Shown here one piece after another: positions 26,312-34,954 of a stretch of DNA of 64,000 bases (its first letter is position 1; each line of letters starts with the position of its first letter). A model generated the notes under the pieces. It searched no databases, had not been told where the DNA came from, and worked only from the letters and a program-made list of their open reading frames with translations. This DNA is from Microvirga rosea (lineage in GTDB: Bacteria > Pseudomonadota > Alphaproteobacteria > Rhizobiales > Beijerinckiaceae), in the NCBI RefSeq assembly GCF_020595095.1, contig NZ_JAJDOP010000014.1:1-64000 (forward strand), given 5' to 3'. The position numbers and the translations under genes were made by a program.

Positions 26312-26558
26312 GAGGTCCTCCGCAAGCCATCTCGCGGACCTCAGATGTTCCGAAGAGAACGCCGATAGAAGCGGCGTCAGTGTATCTAAGGGGATTAGGT
26401 GACAATACTCACTGAACGGGGAGGATCGGCGGTCTTTGTCAACGAGCGTCCAGACCCGCTGAACGATACTCGAATTTCCTGACCTTGCCGTCTAAATCCG
26501 AGAGCGGCCTTCCCAGCCTATAAGTGTTTTGCGAAGTTTCCGCCCAAATCATCGGGTC

Positions 26559-26589
26559 GCAGCATTCCAACGTTTAGCCGGAACGCTGC
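26559..26589 (-). other. Hairpin downstream of the first LuxR-type gene
   Basis: GCAGCATTCC (26559-26568) pairs with GGAACGCTGC (26580-26589), 9 of 10 positions, with an 11-base loop, starting 12 bp beyond the minus-strand stop at 26601. A terminator-like position, but no T-tract follows on the minus strand. Confidence 0.45.
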
Positions 26590-26600
26590 AACTCCCAAGA

Positions 26601-27425
26601 TCAATGTGCACTGTCTGCCACAGCAGCCTGCTCTCCAGAGCGGAGGTGGCTTGCAGCCCAAATAGCAGCCTGTGTTCTATTTTTCGCGCGTATTTTGCGA
26701 AGGATCGCTTTGACATGCACCTTCACCGTCGCTTCGGTGATATCGAACTTCCTTGCGATCAGCTTATTGGAATCGCCCTGCATAAGGCAGCGAAGGATAA
26801 CGGTCTCTCGCGTGGAAAGGCCCCGTTTTCCCAGCTTGCTTCCCGCTTCCATCAGCACCTCGTCCGGATCCTCTTGGGCCTCGTCGGCCCCGGCGGATGA
26901 GGTTTGGATCAAGCTTAGAATGGCTGCCGGATAAACCGCCTCGCCGAGCATGACCAGATCGAGCGACTTGACCAGCACCTCGAAAGACACTGACTTCAGC
27001 AGATACGCGTCGACTCCAGCCTGAAAGGCCGAGAGAACCTCCTTCATATCGTAATGTTCAACCAGAACGACAACCTTCGCGGACTGGTGTTCTGCCTTGA
27101 ATTGCCTGATTTGATGGAAGACTTCGCTGTAATCGCCATTGGCACTGACGACGAGCATGAATGGTTCGTCCACCCAGCGATTGCCGACCTCGGCGAAATT
27201 GGCGCAGGAAACAACGACATTAAAGTGTGTGTCCGCGAGAATTCGCCTCAACCCTTCCCTGAGCAGAGTGTTAGGCTCCACCAGAAGCATGGGAACATGA
27301 CCTGGGTCACGGCTAGCCGTGCGACCCCGCCCCTGAGAACGGAGGTTTGAGCTTTCCGAGAAAGTCTCTTCCGAGACAAAACTATCCAAGTTGGATAGGC
27401 TATCGAAACTATAGTTCTTTCTCAT
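26601..27425 (-). CDS. LuxR/NarL-type regulator with degenerate receiver domain (copy 1)
   Basis: A 274-residue regulator; the ATG at 27425 (MRKNYSFDSLS) is preferred for an upstream GAGAAGCAGG, with another at 27467. After a Ser-rich N-terminus of about 45 residues comes a receiver-like domain: the usual acidic pair is replaced (LLVEPNTLLREGL) and the phospho-acceptor strand reads FMLVVSANGD, with Ser where Asp is expected; the late Lys is kept (AYLLKSVS). The C-terminal GerE helix-turn-helix is intact: LSTRETVILRCLMQGDSNK through ITEATVKVHVKAILRKIRAK. It probably works without phosphorylation. Its sister gene lies at 28435-29166. Confidence 0.88.
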   Translation of the reverse strand: MRKNYSFDSLSNLDSFVSEETFSESSNLRSQGRGRTASRDPGHVPMLLVEPNTLLREGLRRILADTHFNVVVSCANFAEVGNRWVDEPFMLVVSANGDYSEVFHQIRQFKAEHQSAKVVVLVEHYDMKEVLSAFQAGVDAYLLKSVSFEVLVKSLDLVMLGEAVYPAAILSLIQTSSAGADEAQEDPDEVLMEAGSKLGKRGLSTRETVILRCLMQGDSNKLIARKFDITEATVKVHVKAILRKIRAKNRTQAAIWAASHLRSGEQAAVADSAH

Positions 27426-27835
27426 TGCCTGCTTCTCTGACCAAACCCCCGGACAGTTCAGCATCATCTTTATTTGTATTTCCCTTGCGTGAAAACTAGC
27501 CTAATTGTTTCTTATGTACAAATGCCTTGTTAATGATCTTAGCCCCAAAAGCAGGCATGTACCTATTTTTGCAAACAGCTCCTTAAGAGTGGGCCCGCGA
27601 AGCACCTCATATCCTGCAATGGTGCAAGCCTCTTCAAGCTGAACTCGCCTCAGGAGTCTGCATAGACCTTGGTTTTCCTGATTCGTCTGTACTCTTGAGA
27701 GTAGTATGGGCAGTAAGCACAGGGATGAACCTAGACATACAAACTCAGCAGATTTAAACCGGTTGTTACGAGGGGTTCAGATTTACCAGATCCTAAGCAA
27801 GATTATAGACACACATGGAGCCACCCCTTGTCATC
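27426..27835. promoter_or_regulatory. AT-rich divergent regulatory region
   Basis: About 410 bp between the divergent LuxR-type gene and the DUF6894 gene, clearly richer in A+T than the surroundings. It contains a dyad TACTCT-TG-AGAGTA at 27690-27703, about 130 bp upstream of the DUF6894 start, the kind of short palindrome LuxR-type proteins bind. No gene was seen. Confidence 0.45.
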
Positions 27836-28063
27836 ATGAGATGTTATTTCAATCTTATCGATAATTATGAGAAGATCCTCGATCACGATGGCATCGAAGT
27901 AACGGATCTGGATCAGGCTCGGGTTCAAGCCATAAAAGCGATAGAAGAACTTCTAGAGGAAGAAGAAGAATTCGCTGAAGATTGGCGAAACTGGACGCTC
28001 GAGGTGACGAACGAAACCGGGAAAGTTCTACTTTCCATTCCGCTCAACAGCATCCTTCATTGA
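27836..28063 (+). CDS. DUF6894 family small protein
   Basis: A 75-residue protein starting MRCYFNLIDNYEKILDHDG (an ATG at 27815 would add 7 residues). The pattern M-R-x-Y/F-F-x-L-x-D with D-x-x-G-I/V-E, followed by D-L-D-Q-A-R-x-x-A-I-K-A-I-E-E-L, is that of the DUF6894 family, common and multi-copy in Rhizobiales and Methylobacteriaceae, with no known function. A run of five Glu (LEEEEEF) sits at mid-protein. It is isolated between the two LuxR-type genes and overlaps the end of a small minus-strand frame. Confidence 0.8.
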   Translation: MRCYFNLIDNYEKILDHDGIEVTDLDQARVQAIKAIEELLEEEEEFAEDWRNWTLEVTNETGKVLLSIPLNSILH

Positions 28064-28198
28064 TGGTCGGCTCAGCCCCTCGGGATGTTTCCCGGTTTCT
28101 TGCGCGAGCCTCTGAAGCATCATTCGAACATGCTCTTTGACCATATCCTTCGTGGTCGGAAGATTTTGAGGTCTGGCTTTACTCTTCTTGGAGACCAT
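28028..28198 (-). CDS. Small basic hypothetical protein
   Basis: A 56-residue frame beginning MVSKKSKARPQNLPTTKDMV and ending SMKDAVERNGK. It is strongly basic and largely helical in appearance, with no match I recognise. GAGAGG stands about 10 bp upstream of the ATG. It overlaps the 3' end of the DUF6894 gene by 36 bp on the opposite strand, an arrangement possible for a true convergent pair. Evidence is limited to the open frame, ribosome-binding site and composition. Confidence 0.4.
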   Translation of the reverse strand: MVSKKSKARPQNLPTTKDMVKEHVRMMLQRLAQETGKHPEGLSRPSMKDAVERNGK

Positions 28199-28341
28199 AG
28201 GTTAAGCCTCTCGAAAAGCGATTATATTCTGTAGTTTGTTCGAATGACAAAAAAATTTGAGTACGGCCTTTTTCAGGTCCGAAGTATAAGCCTTCTATTC
28301 TTCATCAACCCAACCTACTAACGTCCGTTCTAAACCCTTCG

Positions 28342-28390
28342 GTACTGAGATGAGGGCTCCAAACGCCTATGGAAACCTTTATCTCAGTAC
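28342..28390 (-). other. Long-arm inverted repeat downstream of the second LuxR-type gene
   Basis: Perfect 10-bp arms GTACTGAGAT (28342-28351) and ATCTCAGTAC (28381-28390), extendable by a few weaker pairs, with a 29-base centre. It begins 45 bp beyond the minus-strand stop at 28435. No T-tract follows on either strand, so it may be a 3' stabilising structure, a weak terminator or a regulator site. Confidence 0.5.
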
Positions 28391-28434
28391 ATAGTACTCA
28401 TTATGAAAGCACGCGATGGGGCGAGCCCTACTCG

Positions 28435-29166
28435 TTATGAGGATAAACTTGGCTGATCGTCCTGGGAGCCGTTGGAGAAGTGAGCCACAGCCCACATGGC
28501 CGCCTGAGTGCGATTTGTGACCCTGATTTTGCGAAGAATGGCTTTGACATGGACCTTCACAGTCGCTTCGGCCACTTCAAGTTTGCGTGCGATCGTCTTA
28601 TTGGGCGCCCCTTCCATGAGGCAATGCAGAATTTCTGCTTCTCTGGCTGACAGCATCCTGCTTGGCAGGCTTGTGGCAACTACCTGCATCCTCTGGATAT
28701 CCGACGCATCATAAAACCGCGGCGAGGATGGAGCGACTTTGGGCTCTGCGATTTGGGAAAGAACCATTCCGGCAGGGAAAACCTTTTCCCCCAGCATAAC
28801 GAGATCCAAGTACTTGACCAACGTCTCGCATGCGATCGTCGCGAGACAATATCCGCTTGCCCCCGCCTCCATGATCGCAATCATATTTGCAAGATCGAAG
28901 CTGTCTGCAAGGACAACGATATGCGCCTTTGGGCTCTGTGCTTTCAAATCATAAATGATGCTGGGTGTTTCAGCATGATGAAGGTTCTCATCAATGATGA
29001 AGAGGGATGATTTTTCATCTGCAGGAGCGGAAGAATTGCTTTCTTCGTTGCCGTAATCCGACTGCACGCTGTAGTGCGTGCTTGATAGAATATGGCGTAT
29101 CCCTTCTCGTAACATAGCATTCCGGCACAGAAGGAACGTTGTTACAGGAGACAAGTTCTGCGACAT
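28435..29166 (-). CDS. LuxR/NarL-type regulator with degenerate receiver domain (copy 2)
   Basis: A 243-residue regulator; the ATG at 29166 (MSQNLSPVTTFLL) is preferred for the upstream AGAAGGAA, with another ATG at 29211. The receiver-like domain has lost the acidic pair (FLLCRNAMLREGI) and the late Lys (GYCLATIACE), but keeps an Asp at the phospho-acceptor strand (LFIIDENL). The C-terminal GerE domain is LSAREAEILHCLMEGAPNK through VAEATVKVHVKAILRKIRVT, nearly identical to copy 1. It lies directly downstream of the type I secretion genes on the same strand and likely controls this cluster. Confidence 0.88.
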   Translation of the reverse strand: MSQNLSPVTTFLLCRNAMLREGIRHILSSTHYSVQSDYGNEESNSSAPADEKSSLFIIDENLHHAETPSIIYDLKAQSPKAHIVVLADSFDLANMIAIMEAGASGYCLATIACETLVKYLDLVMLGEKVFPAGMVLSQIAEPKVAPSSPRFYDASDIQRMQVVATSLPSRMLSAREAEILHCLMEGAPNKTIARKLEVAEATVKVHVKAILRKIRVTNRTQAAMWAVAHFSNGSQDDQPSLSS

Positions 29167-29430
29167 ATGATGACATTCCTTCTGCAAATTTCCTTGAATT
29201 ATACAATTCATGACTTGTTAATCATTAAGGCAAAAGGGGTAATTTTACCGCTTAGGTGGTACCAGAACATCATCCTAAGAGACCCAGGCTCAGGACATTG
29301 ATTCCTACGGTCAGAATATTCATAGCAAACCTAACCTCCAGGATGGACAATTTTCACAGTGGCCTGGCAACAGGAGGTAGGAGATTCCACGATGGTGTCG
29401 GTGCAGCCATAAGGTCCTAACGCCAACTCG
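29167..29430. other. Intergenic region, no gene seen
   Basis: 264 bp between the second LuxR-type gene and the end of the adaptor gene. It is A+T-rich near 29200-29260 and should contain the promoter of the regulator gene. No coding frame or strong hairpin was seen. Confidence 0.4.
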
Positions 29431-30783
29431 TTACATTTCACGAAATGCGCGGGCCATGCTGTCGCGGATGGGTTGGAGGAGATACTCGATAAAGGTGCGA
29501 TCGGCAGTTTTGATATAGACCTCCGCGGGCATTCCCGGCGTCGGAGCAAAATCATGAACCTTCGATATCTCTTGAGGATTTAGTGAAACCCGCGCGACAT
29601 AAACGTCATTCCGCGTCAGCGCACTCTTTTCATCAGGAAGCGCATCCGCCGAGACATACACAACCTCTCCTTCGATCATGGGCGTGACACGTTGTTTAAG
29701 AGCAGTAAGGCGAACGATGGCTTTCTGTCCTAGTTTGACGTTTGGAATATCCTGAGGACGCACCCTGACTTCGATCAAGAGATTATCTTGCAAGGGAACG
29801 ATTTCCATTACGGTCTTGCCGGCTTCGACCACCCCACCAGGGGTGTGATAGCGAAGCTTAACGACAACGCCCTTCACTGGGCTGGTAATCTTCACCCTCT
29901 CCACAATGCGAGAAGCAGACAATATGCGCTCTCGAACATCCGCAAGTTCCCCCAACGTTTCGTGCAGCTGCTCGACTGACGTTTTGATGGCCGCGTTACG
30001 TACGCCGATGATCTGCTCCTGAGACCGCGCGATACGCTCCTTGGAATCTCCGATTTCACCGGTTAAGCGTCCAGCCTCGCCCTGGAGATTGGCGCGAGCA
30101 CGCTGAAGAGCCAGGACCTCTGATCGTCGGATCAAACCATTCTTCAGGAGCTGCTCCTTTGCTTGGAGCTCCTCGTCAAAGAAAGCGATCTGCTCCCGCA
30201 CCGAGGCAAGCTGCGTCGTGCTTCCCTTGATGCGTTCCTGCAAAGCTTCAATACTCGTCTTGATTGACGCAATCTCGCTTTCCAGGCTTTTTTGACGTGC
30301 CTCTATGGTTGCCCGTTGCGCTTTGATGATGGTCGCAATATCCGCGTCGGTCGATACTCTCGACAACAGCTCCCCCGAGAATGCAATCTCACGCTCCTCG
30401 GCCATTTCGGCCCTTAAGCGAGACTCGATGGCAACGAGACGTGCCTCGCGCAGCGCAAGCCGACGCAATTCAGCACGTGGGCCTGTCTCGTCGAGTTGAA
30501 GAAGAGTTTCTCCGGGTTCAACAACATCGCCTTCCTTCACCAGGATATCTTGTATGACGCCGCCTTCGAGATGCTGAATGATCTTGTTCTGCCCTGTCGC
30601 GACGAACGCGCCGTTGGTCACGACCGCGCCGGCAATAGGCGCAATTCCTCCCCAGTACCCAAAGCAGAGTAAGGTAAGAGCAAGAATTGCAATGCCTGTC
30701 ACGGTAGGAAGACGCGTACTCCGAGGTACGTCTGCGTACCATTCCTGTTGCTTCTGCAGTGTCAGATTGGCCGTATATGACAT
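29431..30783 (-). CDS. Type I secretion periplasmic adaptor (HlyD/PrtE family)
   Basis: A 450-residue membrane-fusion protein linking an inner-membrane ABC exporter to an outer-membrane TolC-type channel. One transmembrane helix at about residues 26-48 (PTVTGIAILALTLLCFGYWG) is followed by the lipoyl half GAFVATGQNKIIQHLEGG and VVEPGETLLQLDET, a long coiled-coil from about 90 to 280 rich in Glu/Arg/Leu, and the second half SPVKGVVVKLRYHTPGGVVEAG with the C-terminal beta-barrel GMPAEVYIKTADRTFIEYLL, the HlyD-family end. It is 9 bp downstream of the exporter gene. No TolC gene is present in the window. Confidence 0.95.
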   Translation of the reverse strand: MSYTANLTLQKQQEWYADVPRSTRLPTVTGIAILALTLLCFGYWGGIAPIAGAVVTNGAFVATGQNKIIQHLEGGVIQDILVKEGDVVEPGETLLQLDETGPRAELRRLALREARLVAIESRLRAEMAEEREIAFSGELLSRVSTDADIATIIKAQRATIEARQKSLESEIASIKTSIEALQERIKGSTTQLASVREQIAFFDEELQAKEQLLKNGLIRRSEVLALQRARANLQGEAGRLTGEIGDSKERIARSQEQIIGVRNAAIKTSVEQLHETLGELADVRERILSASRIVERVKITSPVKGVVVKLRYHTPGGVVEAGKTVMEIVPLQDNLLIEVRVRPQDIPNVKLGQKAIVRLTALKQRVTPMIEGEVVYVSADALPDEKSALTRNDVYVARVSLNPQEISKVHDFAPTPGMPAEVYIKTADRTFIEYLLQPIRDSMARAFREM

Positions 30784-30792
30784 GATGAAAAT

Positions 30793-32715
30793 CTACGCTT
30801 CGAGGACTGGCGGGCCATTCTGGGCCCGTCCACTCATGAGAGGAATGATTTCATCGCGCTTCCCGAAAGCTTGAACGGAGCCATCTTTCAGCATCATGAT
30901 CTTGTCGACGCTCTTAAGCAAAGCCGGACGCTGAGTGATGGCCACAATGGTAATGCGGCGCTCCTTAGCCCGCATCAGCGCCCTGGCAAGAGCCTGCTCT
31001 CCCGGGAAATCGAGATTCGAATTCGGCTCATCCAGCACGACAAGGCGTGGATTTCCAAAGAAGGCGCGAGCAAGACCGATACGTTGACGCTGACCACCGG
31101 AAAGCGGGCTTCCATCCATACCGACAATCGTCTCATAGCCCTGCGCAAACTGAGAGATCATCTCATGGACATCGGCCAGCGCTGCGGCATCGAAGATGTC
31201 ATCATCGCTCACATCCTCCCTCATCCGTGCGATATTCGCCTTGATCGACGCAGGAAAGAGCTGCACGTCCTGTGGAAGGTATCCGACACTCTCCCCAAAC
31301 TGCCGGGGGTCCCAGTTCCGTAGATCCATCATGTCGAGGCGGACGCTCCCAGCCGTCGGAATGATCGAACCAACCAGCATTCTTCCGAGAGTGGATTTTC
31401 CAGTGCCTGAAGCCCCGACGATCGCAAGAGATTCTCCAGGATCGAGCTGAAAGGAAATTCCGTTGAGAATGACCTTTTTATTCGGGGGGGGCACATAAAG
31501 GACGCGCTCGACGCTGAGCCGTCCCTGCGGCTGCGGCAGTCGCAATCTTTCCATGTTGAGTGGGGAATTCTGAAGCAGTGACCTGATGCGTCCATATGCG
31601 GAACGCGCCTGGACGAAGCTTCGCCATCCTTCAATCGTCCCTTCGACGGGAGCAAGAGCGCGACTGGCAACGATCGACGATGCAATTACCATGCCGCCTG
31701 TCAACTCGCCGGCCATGGACAACGTTGCGCCCCATCCCAATAGGGAAACCTGAGTCGCCAGTCGAATGAAACGCGAAAGACCGGTCATGAGGATGTTGCG
31801 GTCTTGAGCGATGACTTGCGCCTTCAGAGACTCGCCAGTCTCACGCCCCCACATCAAGACGCCTTCCGGGATCATCCCCATGGCGTTAATAACTTGAGCG
31901 TTACGAGCCATCGCATCGGCTTGAAGATTCGCTCTTGAGGCATAAGCGTTTGCTTTTGCAAAAGGAATGGCCGTCAGTTTTTGATTGAAGAGCGCCACGC
32001 TCAGAAGCAGGATCCCTGTAACAGAGACGATGTATCCCAGCTCAGGATGGATCATGAAAACAGCAAAGAGATAAACTGGAGCGACAGGAGCATCCAGCAT
32101 CATCAGAAGCACAGGCCCCGTCAGGAAGCTTCGCACGTGCTGCAAATCAGACAGAGTTTGAAATTCTTTGCTCGATCCATTCTGTGAGGCTTTCGCCGCG
32201 GCACTCAATACGGGCGCCCCCAGCTTGCTTTCGGCCTCAACAGCAATTCTCATTAAAATGAAGCGGCGCATCATATCCATGAGAACATGTGCAACGATCG
32301 CGCCTACAACGATCAGAGAGAGCATCGCCAGCGTGTCGACGCTACGACTGGTCAAAACGCGGTCAGATATATTGAAGAGATAAATAGGAATTGCCAGAAC
32401 AAGAACGTTCACGAAAAACGAAAAAATCGCGACAGTAATTAGATTCCGGCGGCAGGTAGCCAACCCCTTGCTCAAGACCTCTCGAAAGTCACGATCCGCA
32501 TAACGCTGCTGTAATTGTGGCCCTTTGCCGAGAGGCAGCTCTCCACTCCCAGAGGCGCTCCGCTTTCCATTCCGATAAGGTTCATGCCTAAGCTTTGCTT
32601 TGTCACTTTCTCTTGGATATGCAACCGCCGCCCTTCCCTGAAAAATGGGTGAAACGACGGCTTCATCTCTACCAGGGATCTGTGATTGCGGTGTCGGCTT
32701 CGAAGTACCATGCAT
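30793..32715 (-). CDS. Type I secretion ABC permease/ATPase (PrtD/HlyB family)
   Basis: A 640-residue fused membrane-ATPase exporter. A polar N-terminal extension of about 90 residues without a C39 peptidase motif precedes six membrane helices (from LITVAIFSFFVNVLVLAIPIY to about residue 370). The ATPase shows Walker A IVGASGTGKSTLGRML near 435, the Q-loop GYLPQDVQLFP near 482, signature [14 protein letters not shown] near 540 and Walker B LVVLDEPNSNLD near 562. The SxxGxxLSGGQRQR and DEPNSNLD wording is that of the PrtD/AprD class, which exports substrates with uncleaved C-terminal signals. Candidate substrates are the two proteins encoded upstream. Confidence 0.95.
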   Translation of the reverse strand: MHGTSKPTPQSQIPGRDEAVVSPIFQGRAAVAYPRESDKAKLRHEPYRNGKRSASGSGELPLGKGPQLQQRYADRDFREVLSKGLATCRRNLITVAIFSFFVNVLVLAIPIYLFNISDRVLTSRSVDTLAMLSLIVVGAIVAHVLMDMMRRFILMRIAVEAESKLGAPVLSAAAKASQNGSSKEFQTLSDLQHVRSFLTGPVLLMMLDAPVAPVYLFAVFMIHPELGYIVSVTGILLLSVALFNQKLTAIPFAKANAYASRANLQADAMARNAQVINAMGMIPEGVLMWGRETGESLKAQVIAQDRNILMTGLSRFIRLATQVSLLGWGATLSMAGELTGGMVIASSIVASRALAPVEGTIEGWRSFVQARSAYGRIRSLLQNSPLNMERLRLPQPQGRLSVERVLYVPPPNKKVILNGISFQLDPGESLAIVGASGTGKSTLGRMLVGSIIPTAGSVRLDMMDLRNWDPRQFGESVGYLPQDVQLFPASIKANIARMREDVSDDDIFDAAALADVHEMISQFAQGYETIVGMDGSPLSGGQRQRIGLARAFFGNPRLVVLDEPNSNLDFPGEQALARALMRAKERRITIVAITQRPALLKSVDKIMMLKDGSVQAFGKRDEIIPLMSGRAQNGPPVLEA

Positions 32716-32877
32716 CGAGGGTGGATCCTCAATTAGCCCTATCTACTGACTTGGAAAGAAAGCCGTTAATGGACTGATTCCGATGGAAGGTTTGCGTCAG
32801 ATAAGCTGATGTAGAACTTCAACGATCGCGCTTAGGGCCCAGACTCCAGCTGCATCGCCGCCCCATTCCCCTGAAAA
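32716..32877. other. Intergenic region upstream of the exporter gene, nothing distinctive seen
   Basis: 162 bp between the end of the 663-residue protein gene and the exporter start. No hairpin or conserved promoter was recognised; it could hold a separate promoter for the exporter and adaptor genes. Confidence 0.35.
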
Positions 32878-34869
32878 TCAAGTCAAAACGTGCCCGAAAG
32901 TGTCATGCTGGCTGCCGAAGATATCCTTCGTCCAGGCGCCGGCGTCGACCTGCGCGGCCTCGGAGCTATGATCTACGAAAGCGACGAGTTCGGTCACCAG
33001 AGCATTAGGGTCAGTCGGGATCGTCTGCGTCGAATCGGAGACCAAGTTAGCCTGCAGCAGAATAGAGTCCTCATAGACATCACCTCCGATTATCTGACTT
33101 GATGTCGCACTCCCATCGACGATCACCGCATAGTTGCTCGCCGCATTTCCGCCGGTCGATACCCATTGAAAGGTCGATTGATCGTTTGCGACTTGTAAGG
33201 CCACATCCGGATCGGAGATATAATTAACCTGGCTGATAATATTAAGATCGTAATAGTCGCCTGTGACGAACAAAACGTTCAGGGAACCTTGAGCGGATCC
33301 ATGAAAGCTCGACCAGTCCTGTCGATCGACAGTTTCACGGCCGTTCAGGCTTTGAATGAGCTGCTCAATATCGCCGGTCAGATTGGAAAAGCTCGAAGTG
33401 CCATAAGTGTGAATGGCGGCCTCATTCTGTAGGTTGTTCTGATCGGAGAAAACATGTGTGACGTTTTCATCCGAACCGGAATTGAGGCCTATAACATCAT
33501 CGTCGAGCACAACATTCAGCTGCGAAATGACGTTTGCAGAATGATAATTTCCAAGGACGACTATGATGTCATAGTTCTGCCCCCAATCCTCGAATCGCGC
33601 AACATTGTATTGCTCATTGCCGCCGCTGTGGACTTCGGCATAAGTGTTCATCTGAGTTTGGATCGTGACATCGCCATCCTTGAGATAGCTACGCTGTGTC
33701 AGCGCCTTAATGTCGAACAGGTCGCCGTCGACATAGTCGACATTGACCTTCAGATCCCCTCGAAGAGTGTGATAACCACCTATTTGGAGATCTTCTTTAG
33801 GGCTGACCGTTGCAGTGTTGTCGGTCGAGTTTTGCCCTTCATCAATCACCGCAGGCTTGCTGCCCGCGTCAAGGATGGCATCATTGTTCTGCAGGACGTT
33901 CGCTTGTAGAATGGCATTTGTTGAAAAGTAGCTGCCTTGCACAATAAGTGCCGCCGGCATTTCGTTGAAATCAAGAACAAGCGCAACGTTTTCGGCTTTG
34001 TTACCTCCTGCTTCAACGATCTGGGCATTGTCTGCTTCGACGTTGCCGGGCTCGGGTGGCTTCGGAGATTCGACCGATGCATCATGCGAGGAAGAAGTGT
34101 CCTGGCTCTGCAGTACTCCGTTCACATATCGGCCCGGCTCCTGAATAACGGACTCGTCCTGTCCTGACGAAAGCGCTTCATCATGAGCCGTTAAAGCGGC
34201 GACGCCAAAGTCTCCGAGTTGCCCCGCTGACACCTGAGACGCAGGAATGATGTCGGTCCCCATATTGACGAGATCCGCCATCGGATACGTGTCGTCGAGG
34301 CCCTGGATAATGTTGTGAGCCTCTCTCCCGTCGGAGAAGCGGTCATTGTCGGACAGCATGTTGACTTGCGTCAGCTTTCCGACGACCCCGCTCGGCGGAT
34401 CGTCATAAGACATAGTATAAGTCGGCGTGTGATGATGGGTGTCTCGCTCCGCTGGAGAATGCGGGTGCCGTTCACCTTGGTGGGTGCCGTGCAGGTATCG
34501 AATATGAAGCCCCGAGTGGACCGAAAACGCGCCGAGAGCGCTTCCGTCCTCCATCGTATCTCGGAATAAAGATGGAGCCGGGACGCCAGCGTCAATATGA
34601 GGATAGTCCTGATGTTGCAATTTCAGACCGGCAGGAAAGCTACTTGAACCGTGGAGAGCTGCTCCTAGAGATGCATGAACAGCGCTCGATCCAACATCCA
34701 GAATGCCCGGGGATAGCGTTCCACCGTCGGTTAGGTTGATCCTGTAATCGGAGCTATGGTCTTTATAGAAAGCTTCGTCGTAGTCATGGCGCGTCGCAGC
34801 GAAGTCTTGGATGAGATGCCAGTATCCGGCGAAATGCCAAATGATCTCGAGCACACCGCCTGGGGCCAT
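32878..34869 (-). CDS. Large acidic repeat protein, putative type I secretion substrate
   Basis: A 663-residue acidic protein lacking a Sec signal and membrane helices; I do not recognise a named domain. At least four divergent copies of a module are visible in the second half: V-Q-G-x-Y-F-x-x-N-A-I-L-Q-A-N-V near residue 310, VVLGNYHSANVISQLNVV near 430, FVTGDYYDLNIISQVNY near 535 and IGGDVYEDSILLQANLV near 610; a weaker QVNMLSDNDR near 167 may be a fifth. Each is followed by an Asp-rich turn (DDDVI, DPDVA). The His/Asp-rich N-terminal 150 residues differ. The C-terminus DIFGSQHDTFGHVLT resembles acidic-hydrophobic type I export signals. Gene order favours export by the adjacent PrtD/HlyD pair. 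Confidence 0.8.
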   Translation of the reverse strand: MAPGGVLEIIWHFAGYWHLIQDFAATRHDYDEAFYKDHSSDYRINLTDGGTLSPGILDVGSSAVHASLGAALHGSSSFPAGLKLQHQDYPHIDAGVPAPSLFRDTMEDGSALGAFSVHSGLHIRYLHGTHQGERHPHSPAERDTHHHTPTYTMSYDDPPSGVVGKLTQVNMLSDNDRFSDGREAHNIIQGLDDTYPMADLVNMGTDIIPASQVSAGQLGDFGVAALTAHDEALSSGQDESVIQEPGRYVNGVLQSQDTSSSHDASVESPKPPEPGNVEADNAQIVEAGGNKAENVALVLDFNEMPAALIVQGSYFSTNAILQANVLQNNDAILDAGSKPAVIDEGQNSTDNTATVSPKEDLQIGGYHTLRGDLKVNVDYVDGDLFDIKALTQRSYLKDGDVTIQTQMNTYAEVHSGGNEQYNVARFEDWGQNYDIIVVLGNYHSANVISQLNVVLDDDVIGLNSGSDENVTHVFSDQNNLQNEAAIHTYGTSSFSNLTGDIEQLIQSLNGRETVDRQDWSSFHGSAQGSLNVLFVTGDYYDLNIISQVNYISDPDVALQVANDQSTFQWVSTGGNAASNYAVIVDGSATSSQIIGGDVYEDSILLQANLVSDSTQTIPTDPNALVTELVAFVDHSSEAAQVDAGAWTKDIFGSQHDTFGHVLT

Positions 34870-34912
34870 GAAATGCTCCTCTTACTTTCGACGTCACTCG
34901 AAACCATGAGTT

Positions 34913-34936
34913 GGCCCGCGCTAATCCGCGCGGGCC
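34913..34936 (-). other. Intercistronic GC-rich hairpin between the two putative secreted-protein genes
   Basis: Perfect 9-bp inverted repeat GGCCCGCGC / GCGCGGGCC with a 6-base loop (TAATCC), 19 bp after the stop of the DNS-repeat gene and 44 bp before the start of the 663-residue protein gene. No T-tract. It likely attenuates or stabilises so that the first gene is made in excess. Confidence 0.65.
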
Positions 34937-34954
34937 GATGATATGTGCGAGATC

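Noticed and set aside
32878..34869. Curlin or RTX calcium-binding repeats
   Set aside because: The Gln/Asn spacing does not match the curlin repeat and no GGxGxDxxx nonapeptides are present.
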